From the NCBI GenBank assembly GCA_963846315.1, contig CAWJVM010000016.1, forward strand, positions 235,488-299,487: a stretch of 64,000 nt of DNA. The letters are read 5' to 3'. The first letter of the stretch is position 1, and every line of letters starts with the position of its first letter. Below the pieces are notes generated by a model that was not told the DNA's origin, did not search any database, and saw only the letters and a program-made list of their open reading frames with translations. This DNA is from RPQJ01 sp963846315 (GTDB taxonomy: Bacteria > Pseudomonadota > Gammaproteobacteria > Steroidobacterales > Steroidobacteraceae). This document shows, one piece after another, positions 56,175 to 63,858 of this stretch. A program made the translations under genes and the position numbers.

Positions 56175-57381
56175 TCAAGCAGCGCCACCAACGGCTCGTT
56201 CGATTCGCGCAGCGACCCTCGCGCGTCGATTGATGGCGAGCAGCATCGCTGCCGCCAGGGCCGCGAGCAGCAGCGCACGAAACGGGAACGCGATCGCCAG
56301 TACCAGCGGCGTCAACAGCATCCGCACGACGAACCGCAGCCACGCGTGCTCGGCGATGACGGCGGCGATGGGCGGCGAGTGACGATAGTAGAAGCGGATG
56401 AACGCGCGCCCGAGCGCGGTGCGTTGCAGGTAGCGGTCGCGGAACTCCCGCAGCGCCGTGACGTGGGGCTCGAGCGGCGAGCCATAGGCGGCCGTGGCGA
56501 TGAAGCACTTCACGGTCGCGCCGCTATTCGGTCCGTCCACCGGGCAGTCGGTGAATGGCGGAATGTCACTCGTCGCAGTGACCTGGTTGTTCGTCGTCAG
56601 GTAGTCGGTATCGCTGCTCGAAGTCGCGAAGTCAGTCGTCGCCGTCCGCTGTTGCGTGTTCCTGAAGTCGTCGGAGGTCAAGTGCAGCGCGACTTGCGCT
56701 CCGGCGGCAATGGACGGCACCGTGCAGCGCGTGGTCGTGCAGCCGGCGCTGTCGAACCGGAGTCCCGGGATCGACGTCGGCGCCTGGGTCAGGTCGACGA
56801 ACACGTTGCTTGCGTCATCCGGGCCCCGGTTCGACACGTACACGTACGCGTCGAGGTGGCGCGATTCACTGCAGGGAAGAACAAAGGTGCCGTTGGCGCT
56901 TACGACCAAGTCGACACAGCGGTCGGCCGCGCTACGCTTCACCGCCGCGACCGCCCGATTGTTCGACTGTCTGCGTATCGAGGGCGAGGTTGCTGACCGC
57001 CACATTGACGCTGCACGGCGGCTGGCTCGCCCCGGCGACGATGGCGGGAATGACCAGTGTGGCGTTGGCACCCGCAGCCAGTGCGCCAATTGACCAGACG
57101 CCGGTCGCAGCGTCGTACGTCCCGGTGCTCGGAAATGCGGCCATCCCCGCAGGAATCCTCAGCTCCGCCGGCAGCAGGTCCGTGACCTGCACGCCGCTCG
57201 CCGCATCCGTTCCAATGTTGCTGGCGGTGATCGTGAACTGGACGGGCTGCCCGGCCGTCGGTACGACGGGATCGACGGTCATCTGCAGTGCAATGTCCGG
57301 CGCAGCGTAGAGTCGCAGCGGAACCAGCGCGAGGACCGCGAGAGCGGTGAGTACGATCAGTCGAACTTGATGCAGCCGCAT
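56175..57381 (-). pseudogene. exported DUF11-repeat protein with CFI-box C-terminus, one frame change
   Basis: The first frame encodes a signal peptide (ending LRLYAAPD) and a DUF11-type beta-sandwich repeat (PTAGQPVQFTITASNIGTDA). The second frame carries another repeat with SNRGPDDASNVFVDL and the C-terminal CFI box, CFIATAAYGSPLEPHVTALR then EFRDRYLQRTALGRAFIRFY, with hydrophobic segments and an Arg-rich end. The join is near 56965, within SNLALDTQTV / SNNRAVAAV. CFI-box proteins are secreted bacterial proteins of unknown sorting route. An AAGGGGG site precedes the start at 57381. Intact length would be about 400 residues. Confidence 0.82.
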
Positions 57382-57439
57382 AAAGTCGCCCCCTTGCTCC
57401 AGTCCGGCCCGAGCGCGATTGGCCGAGTTGAACCCTCGC

Positions 57440-57886
57440 TTACGTCGGCCCCAGGACCCGCAGTCCAGTCACTTGCGCGAGCGCCTTGTCATGGGTGATC
57501 AGCGCAGCGGCGCCGACGCGAATCGCCGTAGCGACCTGGATCGCATCCGGCAATCGTAGCCGATATGCCGAACGCATACGCGCTGCCTCGACCGCCGTCT
57601 CCACATCGAGTGGCGCCACCTGCCAGCCCAGGCCGCGCGTCAACGCCTCGCGATACTGTGCCGTGCGCAACTCATCGCCCGATGCGATTGGCCCCGCAAG
57701 GACTTCTGCGAGCGTCACCGTGGAGATCACGATCGACGCGTCGCCGGATTCCGCGGCGTGAAAGACCTCGGCGAACCGCCCGGCGAACCGCGCGTGGCCC
57801 TCCAGCCAATAGATGATCGGCGCCGTGTCCACCACCAGGACTGGACACTCGGGCAGCCCGGCCAGCAGCGAGGCGGCCTTCACCAT
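57440..57886 (-). CDS. PIN-domain ribonuclease toxin (VapC-like)
   Basis: The 148-residue protein has VLVVDTAPIIYWLEGH, VISTVTLAEVLAGP and LRLPDAIQVATAIRVGAAALITHDKAL: the acidic residues of a PIN RNase are all present. Its start overlaps the antitoxin stop by seven bases. I choose the ATG at 57886; the frame extends upstream in the antitoxin gene. Confidence 0.92.
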   Translation of the reverse strand: MVKAASLLAGLPECPVLVVDTAPIIYWLEGHARFAGRFAEVFHAAESGDASIVISTVTLAEVLAGPIASGDELRTAQYREALTRGLGWQVAPLDVETAVEAARMRSAYRLRLPDAIQVATAIRVGAAALITHDKALAQVTGLRVLGPT

Positions 57887-58128
57887 TCCTTTCGCAGCCG
57901 GTTGACCCAAGCGGCCGCGTCCTTGCCCCACAGACCCGCGCCCGAGCCGCGCAGCGCCACGATCGATGGGCGCGGCCTTGCCTCCGGCAATGCTTCGATG
58001 GGGACCAGCGCCGCATAGGGTTTGCCGCGCTTGGTGATGATCACGGCTTGTCCCGCATGCGCGCCTTCCAGCAGCGACGGCAGCTGCTGGCGGGTTTCTT
58101 CGACACCGCTGTAACGACGCTTCGACAT
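57880..58128 (-). CDS. Phd/YefM-family antitoxin
   Basis: The 82-residue protein begins MSKRRYSGVEETRQQLPSLL and has AHAGQAVIITKRGKPYAALVP, the Phd/YefM DNA-binding fold, then a short toxin-binding tail ending DAAAWVNRLRKEW. A GGAG site precedes the ATG at 58128. It is controlled by an overlapping promoter and palindrome. Confidence 0.92.
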   Translation of the reverse strand: MSKRRYSGVEETRQQLPSLLEGAHAGQAVIITKRGKPYAALVPIEALPEARPRPSIVALRGSGAGLWGKDAAAWVNRLRKEW

Positions 58129-58150
58129 GGGAATCTCCGGCTTGACCTGA

Positions 58151-58179
58151 ACTGTACGGTCCGTACAGGTTGCGGTCAA
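58151..58179 (-). promoter_or_regulatory. promoter and operator of the second Phd/PIN module
   Basis: On the minus strand TTGACC (58179-58174), 17 bases, TACAGT (58156-58151). A 17-bp palindrome CTGTACGGTCCGTACAG (58152-58168) covers the -10 element and spacer, as expected for an autorepressed toxin-antitoxin operon. Confidence 0.75.
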
Positions 58180-58248
58180 TCTGCGATCCGGTGGCGACGC
58201 CATCGACGTTTCAGCTGAAACGTGCAGCGAAATTTTACAATCATCCGG

Positions 58249-58629
58249 CTACTTCGCCGGGCTCTTCCGCTTCCTGGATACGTTCGGTCGACTGTCACGC
58301 CTCACAGCGGTCACAGTCTTCAGCCTGACGGGGTCCCGGTCGCGAAACCGGCAGACGAGTTCGAGTTCACCACCCATCGCTCGAACAAACCCATCGAGCG
58401 TCGACAACAGCATGTCGCCGCGCTGCTCCATCCGCGAGATCTCGTGTTGTCCCTTGTTGAGCCCGCGCGCCACCTGCACCTGGGTCAGCCCGAGCGCTCG
58501 ACGCAATTCACGCAGCGAGGTCTCCTCCTCGATCAGCTGAGTCCTCCTGCGGGAAACTGCTCGCCGCTGGGCGAGCGGCAAATTGCCGATCACCTGATCG
58601 AGAGTCGGGCCTTTCTCGGAGATTTTCAT
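58249..58629 (-). CDS. HTH (XRE) antitoxin, HigA-like
   Basis: The 126-residue protein has an N-terminal extension and an XRE helix-turn-helix: LRELRRALGLTQVQVARGLN then KGQHEISRMEQR. The C-terminal third is basic. The gene order toxin then antitoxin and the family of the upstream protein suggest a HigBA-type module. The toxin gene has an internal deletion, so this antitoxin may now lack a functional partner. Confidence 0.88.
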   Translation of the reverse strand: MKISEKGPTLDQVIGNLPLAQRRAVSRRRTQLIEEETSLRELRRALGLTQVQVARGLNKGQHEISRMEQRGDMLLSTLDGFVRAMGGELELVCRFRDRDPVRLKTVTAVRRDSRPNVSRKRKSPAK

Positions 58630-58639
58630 GTGCAGAGCC

Positions 58640-58885
58640 TCAATGGCCGTGGTTCAGGTGTGATGAGAATCGTCGGTCCGCTTTGGCAAGCAACTGTCGA
58701 TAAAATCGAAGTTCCTTCATGTTGGCGAACTTCGATCCCTTCAGCCGATCGACTCGTGGACGGCCTGCGTGCGGACCGAACTGCTCGATGACGCTTGCCT
58801 GTGCCAATAACTCGATTTGCACGGCTGAGGGCAGGCGCGAAAACTCTGCCGCAAACTCGATTGCAAACCGAACCGTCCAAGCCAC
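58640..58885 (-). CDS. RelE/HigB (Gp49-like) toxin with an internal deletion
   Basis: The 81-residue product starts like a Gp49/HigB toxin, AWTVRFAIEFAAEFSRLPSA, continues GPHAGRPRVDRLKGSKFANM and then KELRF, and jumps at once to FYRQLLAKADRRFSSHL, the family's C-terminus. Full-length relatives, as I recall them, have about 35-40 residues between these parts that form the central strands and part of the active site. The reading frame is kept. Deletion between two copies of a CGATTT-like direct repeat is a simple explanation. The toxin is probably inactive. Confidence 0.75.
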   Translation of the reverse strand: MAWTVRFAIEFAAEFSRLPSAVQIELLAQASVIEQFGPHAGRPRVDRLKGSKFANMKELRFYRQLLAKADRRFSSHLNHGH

Positions 58886-59081
58886 CAGATTATGCCTCGA
58901 GTATCATATGCTTTTAAACACATATCTACACAGGTATGGTTACCGGCCACACCAATACGGTGCAACAGGATTAGATCGGCCTCACCTGGGTAAACGGCCC
59001 GGTTCCAGCAGTAATTCGGAGGCCGTCGGCGGTTCCAAGGAGTCCAAGGTTCCGGACGAGACCTCCCGGGAGCCGGGCGAA

Positions 59082-59102
59082 GCTAACTTTGTAGTCGGTC
59101 AA
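59082..59102 (-). pseudogene. scrap of a RelB/RelE junction
   Basis: Read on the minus strand this piece is TTGACCGACTACAAAGTTAG plus C, giving TDYKVSFAR in one frame and RLQS-stop in another. The intact RelE-type module at 63625-63644 has the same junction (GYKVSVAR; GRLQS-stop) with 12 identical central bases. Nothing else of the module is recognisable in the 264-base gap in which it lies. Confidence 0.45.
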
Positions 59103-59149
59103 GCACTACTGAATGCAGCGCCCGTGCCCGCAACTCCTCCACGCGCGCC

Positions 59150-61111
59150 CTACTCCGTCGTCACGATCGCGAAGGTGCCCGGCGCCTTGTCGAACAGCGT
59201 GAAGAAGCGCACCAGGTCGATCTGGCTGCCATCGATCTCGAGGTCGTCGCTGAGCAGGGTGTCCTGGACGCCCGCCGTGCCGGCCATCATCTTGATGAAG
59301 ATCGGCTTGGTCAGCGTCAGGGTCGCGTTGGCATCGGTCGCGGGGGCCGCCTTCTTGAAGTGCAGCACCGCGTTCTCGATCCACAGCACGTAGGACTCCT
59401 GGATGTCGGTCAGTACCAGGTTGACCTTCAGGTTGATGCCATCGGCGGCGGGGCCGTCCAGCCCGGTCGCCATGGCTTCGAGGAAGCGCTCGATCGGTGT
59501 CTGCTGCAGCATGTCGATCATGACGGAGCGATCGACGCCCTTCGTCGGCGGCCCTTCGCGCAGCTCCATCGCCGCGGTGAGGTAGCTGTTGCGCCAGGTC
59601 GCGGCCTCGGCCATGTAGCCCATCTGGTCGTAGGTGCGCGCGAGCAGTTCCTTTGCGCCCGTGTGCTCGGGGGCGCCGAACACCGCCTGGTTCAGCAGCT
59701 CGGCCGCCCAGCGGTAGTCGCCCTGGTCGTAGGCCGTCTGTGCCGCGGCGACGACCTTGTCCGCACCCCCGATCAGATCGAGCCAGCGCCTGGCCGATTC
59801 CTGCGGCGGCAGCGGGTTGAGGTTGGCGGGGTTGCCGTCGTAGGCCCCGAGATAGAACTGGTAGACGGCCTTGACGTTGTGCCGCAGGTCGCCGTAGTAG
59901 CCACGCGCGCCGAAGAAGGACGCCAGCGACGGCGGCAGCTTGACCATCTCGGCGATCTCGCGCGGCGTGTAGCCGGCGTTGATCAGCCGCACGGTCTGGT
60001 CGTGCATGTACTTGTACACGTCGCGGTGCTTGGAGATGAAGTCGACGATGCGCGCGTTGCCCCACACCGGCCAGTTGTGCTGGCCGAAATAGACCTCGGC
60101 GTCGCCCAGGTTGTCGATGGCCTCCTGCAGGTAGGTCGACCATTGCAGCGAGTCGCGCACCTTGGCACCGCGCACCGGGAGCAGGTTGTGCATGGTCTGC
60201 GCCAGGTTCTCGGCGCCACCGTAGGCCTTCTTGTCCGGGATCGAGAACGTGAGCTCGGCCGGCGCCTCGGCGCCGGGGACGTTGTGGAACACGAAGCGCA
60301 CGCCGTCGATCACCAGTTCCTGCTCGCGCTGGGTGATCAGCTGCGTGGGCATGAGCACGCCGACCGCGCCGTAGGCGACGTTCTTGCCCAGGCCCGTGTC
60401 GACATTGCCCTTCGGCGAGCGCTCGAGGTTCTTGCCGAACTGGTACATCGAACGCCGCGCCATGGCCGTGCCGACGAGGATGTTCTCGCTGGTCGCCTCT
60501 TCGATGAAGCCCGCGGGTGCGACGACCGGGATCTTGCGTTGGGCCACCTCCTGCACCGAGGCGACGCCCAGCGCGCCGCCAAAGTGGTCGGCGTGGCTGT
60601 GCGTGAAGATGATGGCCGACACCGGCTTGTCGCCCAGGTGCTTGCGCGCGAATGCCAGCGCCGCGGAGGCACTCTCGCGTGCGGTGAGCGGGTCGACGAC
60701 GATGAAGCCGGTCTTGCCTTCGATCAGCGTCATGTTGGCGATGTCGAAGCCGCGCAGCTGCCAGATGCCGTCGGTGACCTTGAACAGCCCGATCTGCGCA
60801 TTCAGCACCGCGTGCCGCCACAGGCTCGGGTTGACGGTGGGTGGCGCCTTGCCGTCGACGAACTTGTAGGCATCGAAGTCGATCAGCACCGTCGAGCCAT
60901 CGGCAGATAGGATCCTGCCCTCGGGGCGCGCGATCAGGCCACGCCTGGCGTCCTCGAAATCCTGTGGGTCATCGAGCTCGAGTTCGCTCGCCATCTGCGC
61001 GTTGGCCTGCAGCGTGGCCGGCATGGCGTCACCGGCGGTGCCGCCAACGCCGGTGCTCTTGCCGCATCCGGCCAACACGGCCAGCATCATGGCCAAGAGA
61101 AGTCTGTGCAT
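59150..61111 (-). CDS. alkylsulfatase-like metallo-beta-lactamase-fold lipoprotein
   Basis: The 653-residue protein matches the SdsA1/BDS1 alkylsulfatase group: a metallo-beta-lactamase fold with THSHADHFGG (171-176 for HSHADH), then ARRSMYQFGKNLERSPKGNV, LPPSLASFFGARGYYGDLRH, a helical dimerisation domain and a C-terminal sterol-carrier-like domain. These enzymes hydrolyse alkyl sulfate esters such as SDS. A lipobox LAGC at 13-16 predicts an outer- or inner-membrane lipoprotein, whereas SdsA1 is secreted. The ATG at 61111 has an AGGGGGC site. Confidence 0.92.
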   Translation of the reverse strand: MHRLLLAMMLAVLAGCGKSTGVGGTAGDAMPATLQANAQMASELELDDPQDFEDARRGLIARPEGRILSADGSTVLIDFDAYKFVDGKAPPTVNPSLWRHAVLNAQIGLFKVTDGIWQLRGFDIANMTLIEGKTGFIVVDPLTARESASAALAFARKHLGDKPVSAIIFTHSHADHFGGALGVASVQEVAQRKIPVVAPAGFIEEATSENILVGTAMARRSMYQFGKNLERSPKGNVDTGLGKNVAYGAVGVLMPTQLITQREQELVIDGVRFVFHNVPGAEAPAELTFSIPDKKAYGGAENLAQTMHNLLPVRGAKVRDSLQWSTYLQEAIDNLGDAEVYFGQHNWPVWGNARIVDFISKHRDVYKYMHDQTVRLINAGYTPREIAEMVKLPPSLASFFGARGYYGDLRHNVKAVYQFYLGAYDGNPANLNPLPPQESARRWLDLIGGADKVVAAAQTAYDQGDYRWAAELLNQAVFGAPEHTGAKELLARTYDQMGYMAEAATWRNSYLTAAMELREGPPTKGVDRSVMIDMLQQTPIERFLEAMATGLDGPAADGINLKVNLVLTDIQESYVLWIENAVLHFKKAAPATDANATLTLTKPIFIKMMAGTAGVQDTLLSDDLEIDGSQIDLVRFFTLFDKAPGTFAIVTTE

Positions 61112-61200
61112 CGTTATGCCCCCTGACACGTTATTCGTACGACCGGCCGCGACCACGCCACCTTAGTTCTCCACCGCTGCCAAACTGCGCGTTTGATCGC

Positions 61201-61884
61201 CTACACCCACCCGCGTCGCCACTGCGCAACGTCGGTCAGCTCCCGCCACCCAATGATCCGCGCGTGCTTCGAGTACACCGCCTCGATCTCGACCGAAACC
61301 ACGGGCGAGCCCGGCAACTCCGGCTCGATGACCGCCGTGACGACGAAGTGCTTTTCCTTCTCGCGCGGATTCACCGCCGTCCACTTCGTGTGAAGCAACT
61401 TCTTCGGGCTCAATGCATGAGACGCTGAACGCGCGCGAAAGGCCGCCTCCACGCCGGGCGCGATCTCGACCTCCTCGATGCGGTTGATCGCTTCCGTCAC
61501 GCTGACGATGAAGGGCGATTCCTCCAGGCTCCACTCAAAAGACTCGTCACTGGACCGACCGCGCGGACGCGACGCCGTGGATGCACGGTAGGTCGCCCGC
61601 ATTTCATCCTTGACGGCGGTGACGACTCGATGGAGCACCGTACCCACCGCCGTGCGCTTGATGTCGAGCGATGCAAACCGTTCCGGAACCGAGAAGGGCT
61701 GCCCCAGCACGACCGATTGGTATTCCGGTCGGCTCGCCTTGCACTGCCACAGACTGTGCGCAATGCGCTCGAGCGTGCTGAGCGTCTTGTCCTTCTTGCC
61801 GGCAGCCGCCTGCACTGCAGCCCCAAGCTGGATCAGCGACTCGCACGACCAGGCGATGCCATCCCCGACGGTGTCAATGCGCAT
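61201..61884 (-). CDS. TIGR02450 domain fused to an unknown N-terminal domain
   Basis: The last 70 residues are a TIGR02450-type domain: KLLHTKWTAVNPREKEKHFV, PGSPVVSVEIEAVYSKHARI, GWRELTDVAQWRRGW. The first 155 residues are not recognised; they contain a helical region with LSTLERIAHSLWQC and a stretch LGQPFSVPERFASLDIKRTA. The family is usually a stand-alone protein of about 70-80 residues, so the fusion is unusual. Start at 61884 overlaps the stop of the NHL gene by 11 bases, so the two are coupled. Confidence 0.75.
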   Translation of the reverse strand: MRIDTVGDGIAWSCESLIQLGAAVQAAAGKKDKTLSTLERIAHSLWQCKASRPEYQSVVLGQPFSVPERFASLDIKRTAVGTVLHRVVTAVKDEMRATYRASTASRPRGRSSDESFEWSLEESPFIVSVTEAINRIEEVEIAPGVEAAFRARSASHALSPKKLLHTKWTAVNPREKEKHFVVTAVIEPELPGSPVVSVEIEAVYSKHARIIGWRELTDVAQWRRGWV

Positions 61885-62872
61885 GCACGAACTTCTGCAC
61901 CCGCTGGCCCCAGGCGTCAACCACGTACACGGCACCATCGTCAGCGACCGCAATGTCGTGCGCGAGCCGGAACTGCCCGTCGTAATTGCCAAAACGGCCG
62001 AAGCGCATGATCAGGTTCCCATCGGCATCGACGACGGCGACGCCGGCACGGTCCGGGGGCGCTTTCGGTTGATCGCCACCGTCGGCGATGAAGACCAGGC
62101 TGCCCGCACCGGGTGCGACTGCATAGGGCCGCCCGAGCTGAGCGTCCCGCCATTGATCCAGAAACTTGCCGGACGTATCGAACACCTGGACCCGCGCATT
62201 GCTGCGATCGGCGACCAGCACCCGACCGCGCTGATCGATCGCGATGCCGTGAGGCAGGTCGAACTCACCGGGTCCGGTTCCCTTGGTGCCCCATGTCTTC
62301 AGCAGCTTCCCGTCGGCGGTGAAATGCAGGACTCGCGAGTTGCCATAGCCGTCGCTGACGAAGAACGTTCCATCCGCGGCGACCGCGACGTCGGTCGGCT
62401 GGTTGAAATGCCGCGCATCGTCACCTGGTACTCGTGCTTCACCGAGGGCCAGCAATTGACGGCCGTCGGGCGCGAACTTGAAGACCTGGTGCCGTCCGAC
62501 ATCGGTGAGCCACACGTTGTCATCATGATCGATGGTCAGACCGTGCGGCATGACGAAGGTATTGGCTCCCCACCATGTCAGTAGTCGGCCCGTTTTCCCA
62601 TCGAAAACCCACACGGTCGGACGGCCTATCGGCTCGATCGGGAACGGGTCAGACCACGCGCGGCCGGCGCGGTGAAACACCCAGACGTTGCCCTTCGAGT
62701 CGACGTCGACTCCCGTGGCCTGCCCGAGTATTTCGCCCGGCGGCAGCTGTGGCCAGCCGTGCACGACTTCGTAGCGCTCCACAGGGGGTGCAGGCTGAGC
62801 CTCCGCAGTGGCAGCCAATAGCGTTGCCACTAGCGCGGCGGCGACAGGAACAATCGACCACTTGTTGTGCAT
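61874..62872 (-). CDS. exported NHL-repeat beta-propeller protein
   Basis: The 332-residue protein has a signal peptide (about 25 residues) and NHL-type repeats forming a six-bladed propeller: ATGVDVDSKGNVWVFHRAG, PHGLTIDHDDNVWLTDVGRH, PTDVAVAADGTFFVSDGYGN, PHGIAIDQRGRVLVADRSNA, LAHDIAVADDGAVYVVDAWG. The layout resembles peptidyl-alpha-hydroxyglycine alpha-amidating lyase-like proteins, but catalytic identity cannot be claimed. It is translationally coupled to the TIGR02450 fusion gene. Confidence 0.88.
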   Translation of the reverse strand: MHNKWSIVPVAAALVATLLAATAEAQPAPPVERYEVVHGWPQLPPGEILGQATGVDVDSKGNVWVFHRAGRAWSDPFPIEPIGRPTVWVFDGKTGRLLTWWGANTFVMPHGLTIDHDDNVWLTDVGRHQVFKFAPDGRQLLALGEARVPGDDARHFNQPTDVAVAADGTFFVSDGYGNSRVLHFTADGKLLKTWGTKGTGPGEFDLPHGIAIDQRGRVLVADRSNARVQVFDTSGKFLDQWRDAQLGRPYAVAPGAGSLVFIADGGDQPKAPPDRAGVAVVDADGNLIMRFGRFGNYDGQFRLAHDIAVADDGAVYVVDAWGQRVQKFVHAH

Positions 62873-62929
62873 TCTCGGGAGTGTACCTGCGCCGGCACGG
62901 ACCGAGGCACCGCGCAGGCGCCGCCAGGC

Positions 62930-62970
62930 CTCGGCTTTGTGCAGTCACGCTAAGTAGAACTGGAGCTGCC
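62930..62970 (+). repeat. 41-bp dispersed repeat, copy 2
   Basis: This copy (CTCGGCTTTGTGCAGTCACG followed by CTAAGTAGAACTGGAGCTGCC) differs from copy 1 (44903-44943) at two positions. It lies in the 139-base gap between the NHL gene and the orphan ParD gene. Confidence 0.9.
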
Positions 62971-63011
62971 ACACCGCTGCGGCGCAGCGCAAAAAAGGAC
63001 GATCCGTGCCA

Positions 63012-63305
63012 TCAACCCCCGCCAGACTTGCCCCTGCGCCGCGCCAGCTCAGCGCGACCGCGAGCTTTGATCTCTTCAAAAACTTCCTGGGTTAGCTCAC
63101 GCCCCTGGCCGGCATCCAATTGATCGATGCCCTTCTGCACGTCTGCCTTCAGTTGCTCGAACCGGGCCGCCTGCTCCCGTTCGTGATCCTCGAGCAGCCT
63201 CAAGGCCGCGCGGATCACCTCGCTGGCCGACGAGTACCGGCCCGACCGCACGTGTTCCTGCACCATTTCTTCAAGCCTTGGGGTAAGCGAAACGTTCATA
63301 GCCAT
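63012..63305 (-). CDS. ParD-like antitoxin, no partner toxin adjacent
   Basis: The 97-residue protein has the ribbon-helix-helix start MNVSLTPRLEEMVQEHVRSG, RYSSASEVIRAALRLLEDHE of ParD, followed by the long charged tail that wraps a ParE toxin. parE normally follows parD; here the downstream DNA holds only a 41-bp dispersed repeat and an NHL gene. Upstream, a RelE-type gene belongs to another antitoxin. It is thus an orphan antitoxin. Confidence 0.9.
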   Translation of the reverse strand: MAMNVSLTPRLEEMVQEHVRSGRYSSASEVIRAALRLLEDHEREQAARFEQLKADVQKGIDQLDAGQGRELTQEVFEEIKARGRAELARRRGKSGGG

Positions 63306-63380
63306 GGCGACCACCTGCGCATCGAGTGATGGCAAATTATGCAATTCTTTGCCACTCGCCGGCACGGTACAGGTTACAAG

Positions 63381-63644
63381 TCAAAATCTATAAACCTCGC
63401 GCCGATGACGAACGATGGTGACGTCGACGGTCCTGGCGGCATCGTCGATTTCGTAGACGACGCGGTAATTGCCAACTCGAAGTCGCCATAGCCGACTGGC
63501 ACCTTCGAGCTTGGTACAGCCATGCGGACGGGGGTTGTCGGCAAGCGCTTCCAACACACGGATGATCCGCAGCGACAGCTGCCGATCGATCGCTAGAAGT
63601 CCTTTGCGGGCGGAGCGCGCGACGCTAACTTTGTAGCCGGCCAC
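63381..63644 (-). CDS. RelE/ParE-type toxin
   Basis: The 87-residue protein matches the RelE family: YKVSVARSARKGLLAIDRQL, LEALADNPRPHGCTKLEGAS, LWRLRVGNYRVVYEIDDAA, TIVRHRREVYR. RelE toxins cleave mRNA on the ribosome. The GTG start overlaps the upstream antitoxin gene by 20 bases. The ParD gene 75 bases downstream is a less likely partner, since the overlap with the upstream gene defines the pair. Confidence 0.92.
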   Translation of the reverse strand: MAGYKVSVARSARKGLLAIDRQLSLRIIRVLEALADNPRPHGCTKLEGASRLWRLRVGNYRVVYEIDDAARTVDVTIVRHRREVYRF

Positions 63645-63858
63645 TGGCCCGCCGCTTCGGTGCGGACTGGACCAACGTCTTTACCTTGGACAGGGACTCT
63701 CGTGGTTCGGCGCGCCGCTGCTGGGCGACGTAAGCGTCGAACAGGTCTTCCCAAAGCGCACCGTGGCGACCGAGGTCTATCACCACGGACTTTCGACGGC
63801 CCCGAGCATCGACAACGAACTCGATGCCTGGCATTTCCTTGAGTGACCGGCTGCTCAT
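63625..63858 (-). CDS. antitoxin of the RelE module
   Basis: The protein has MPGIEFVVDARGRRKSVVID, LGRHGALWEDLFDAYVAQQR and RAEPRESLSKVKTLVQ, a pattern I recall from short antitoxins encoded directly upstream of RelE-type toxins. The start may be at 63858 (77 residues) or at 63834, where the family core begins. It overlaps the toxin gene, so translation is coupled. The window ends about 140 bases upstream; nothing else in that end stretch can be assigned. Confidence 0.8.
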   Translation of the reverse strand: MSSRSLKEMPGIEFVVDARGRRKSVVIDLGRHGALWEDLFDAYVAQQRRAEPRESLSKVKTLVQSAPKRRASGRLQS

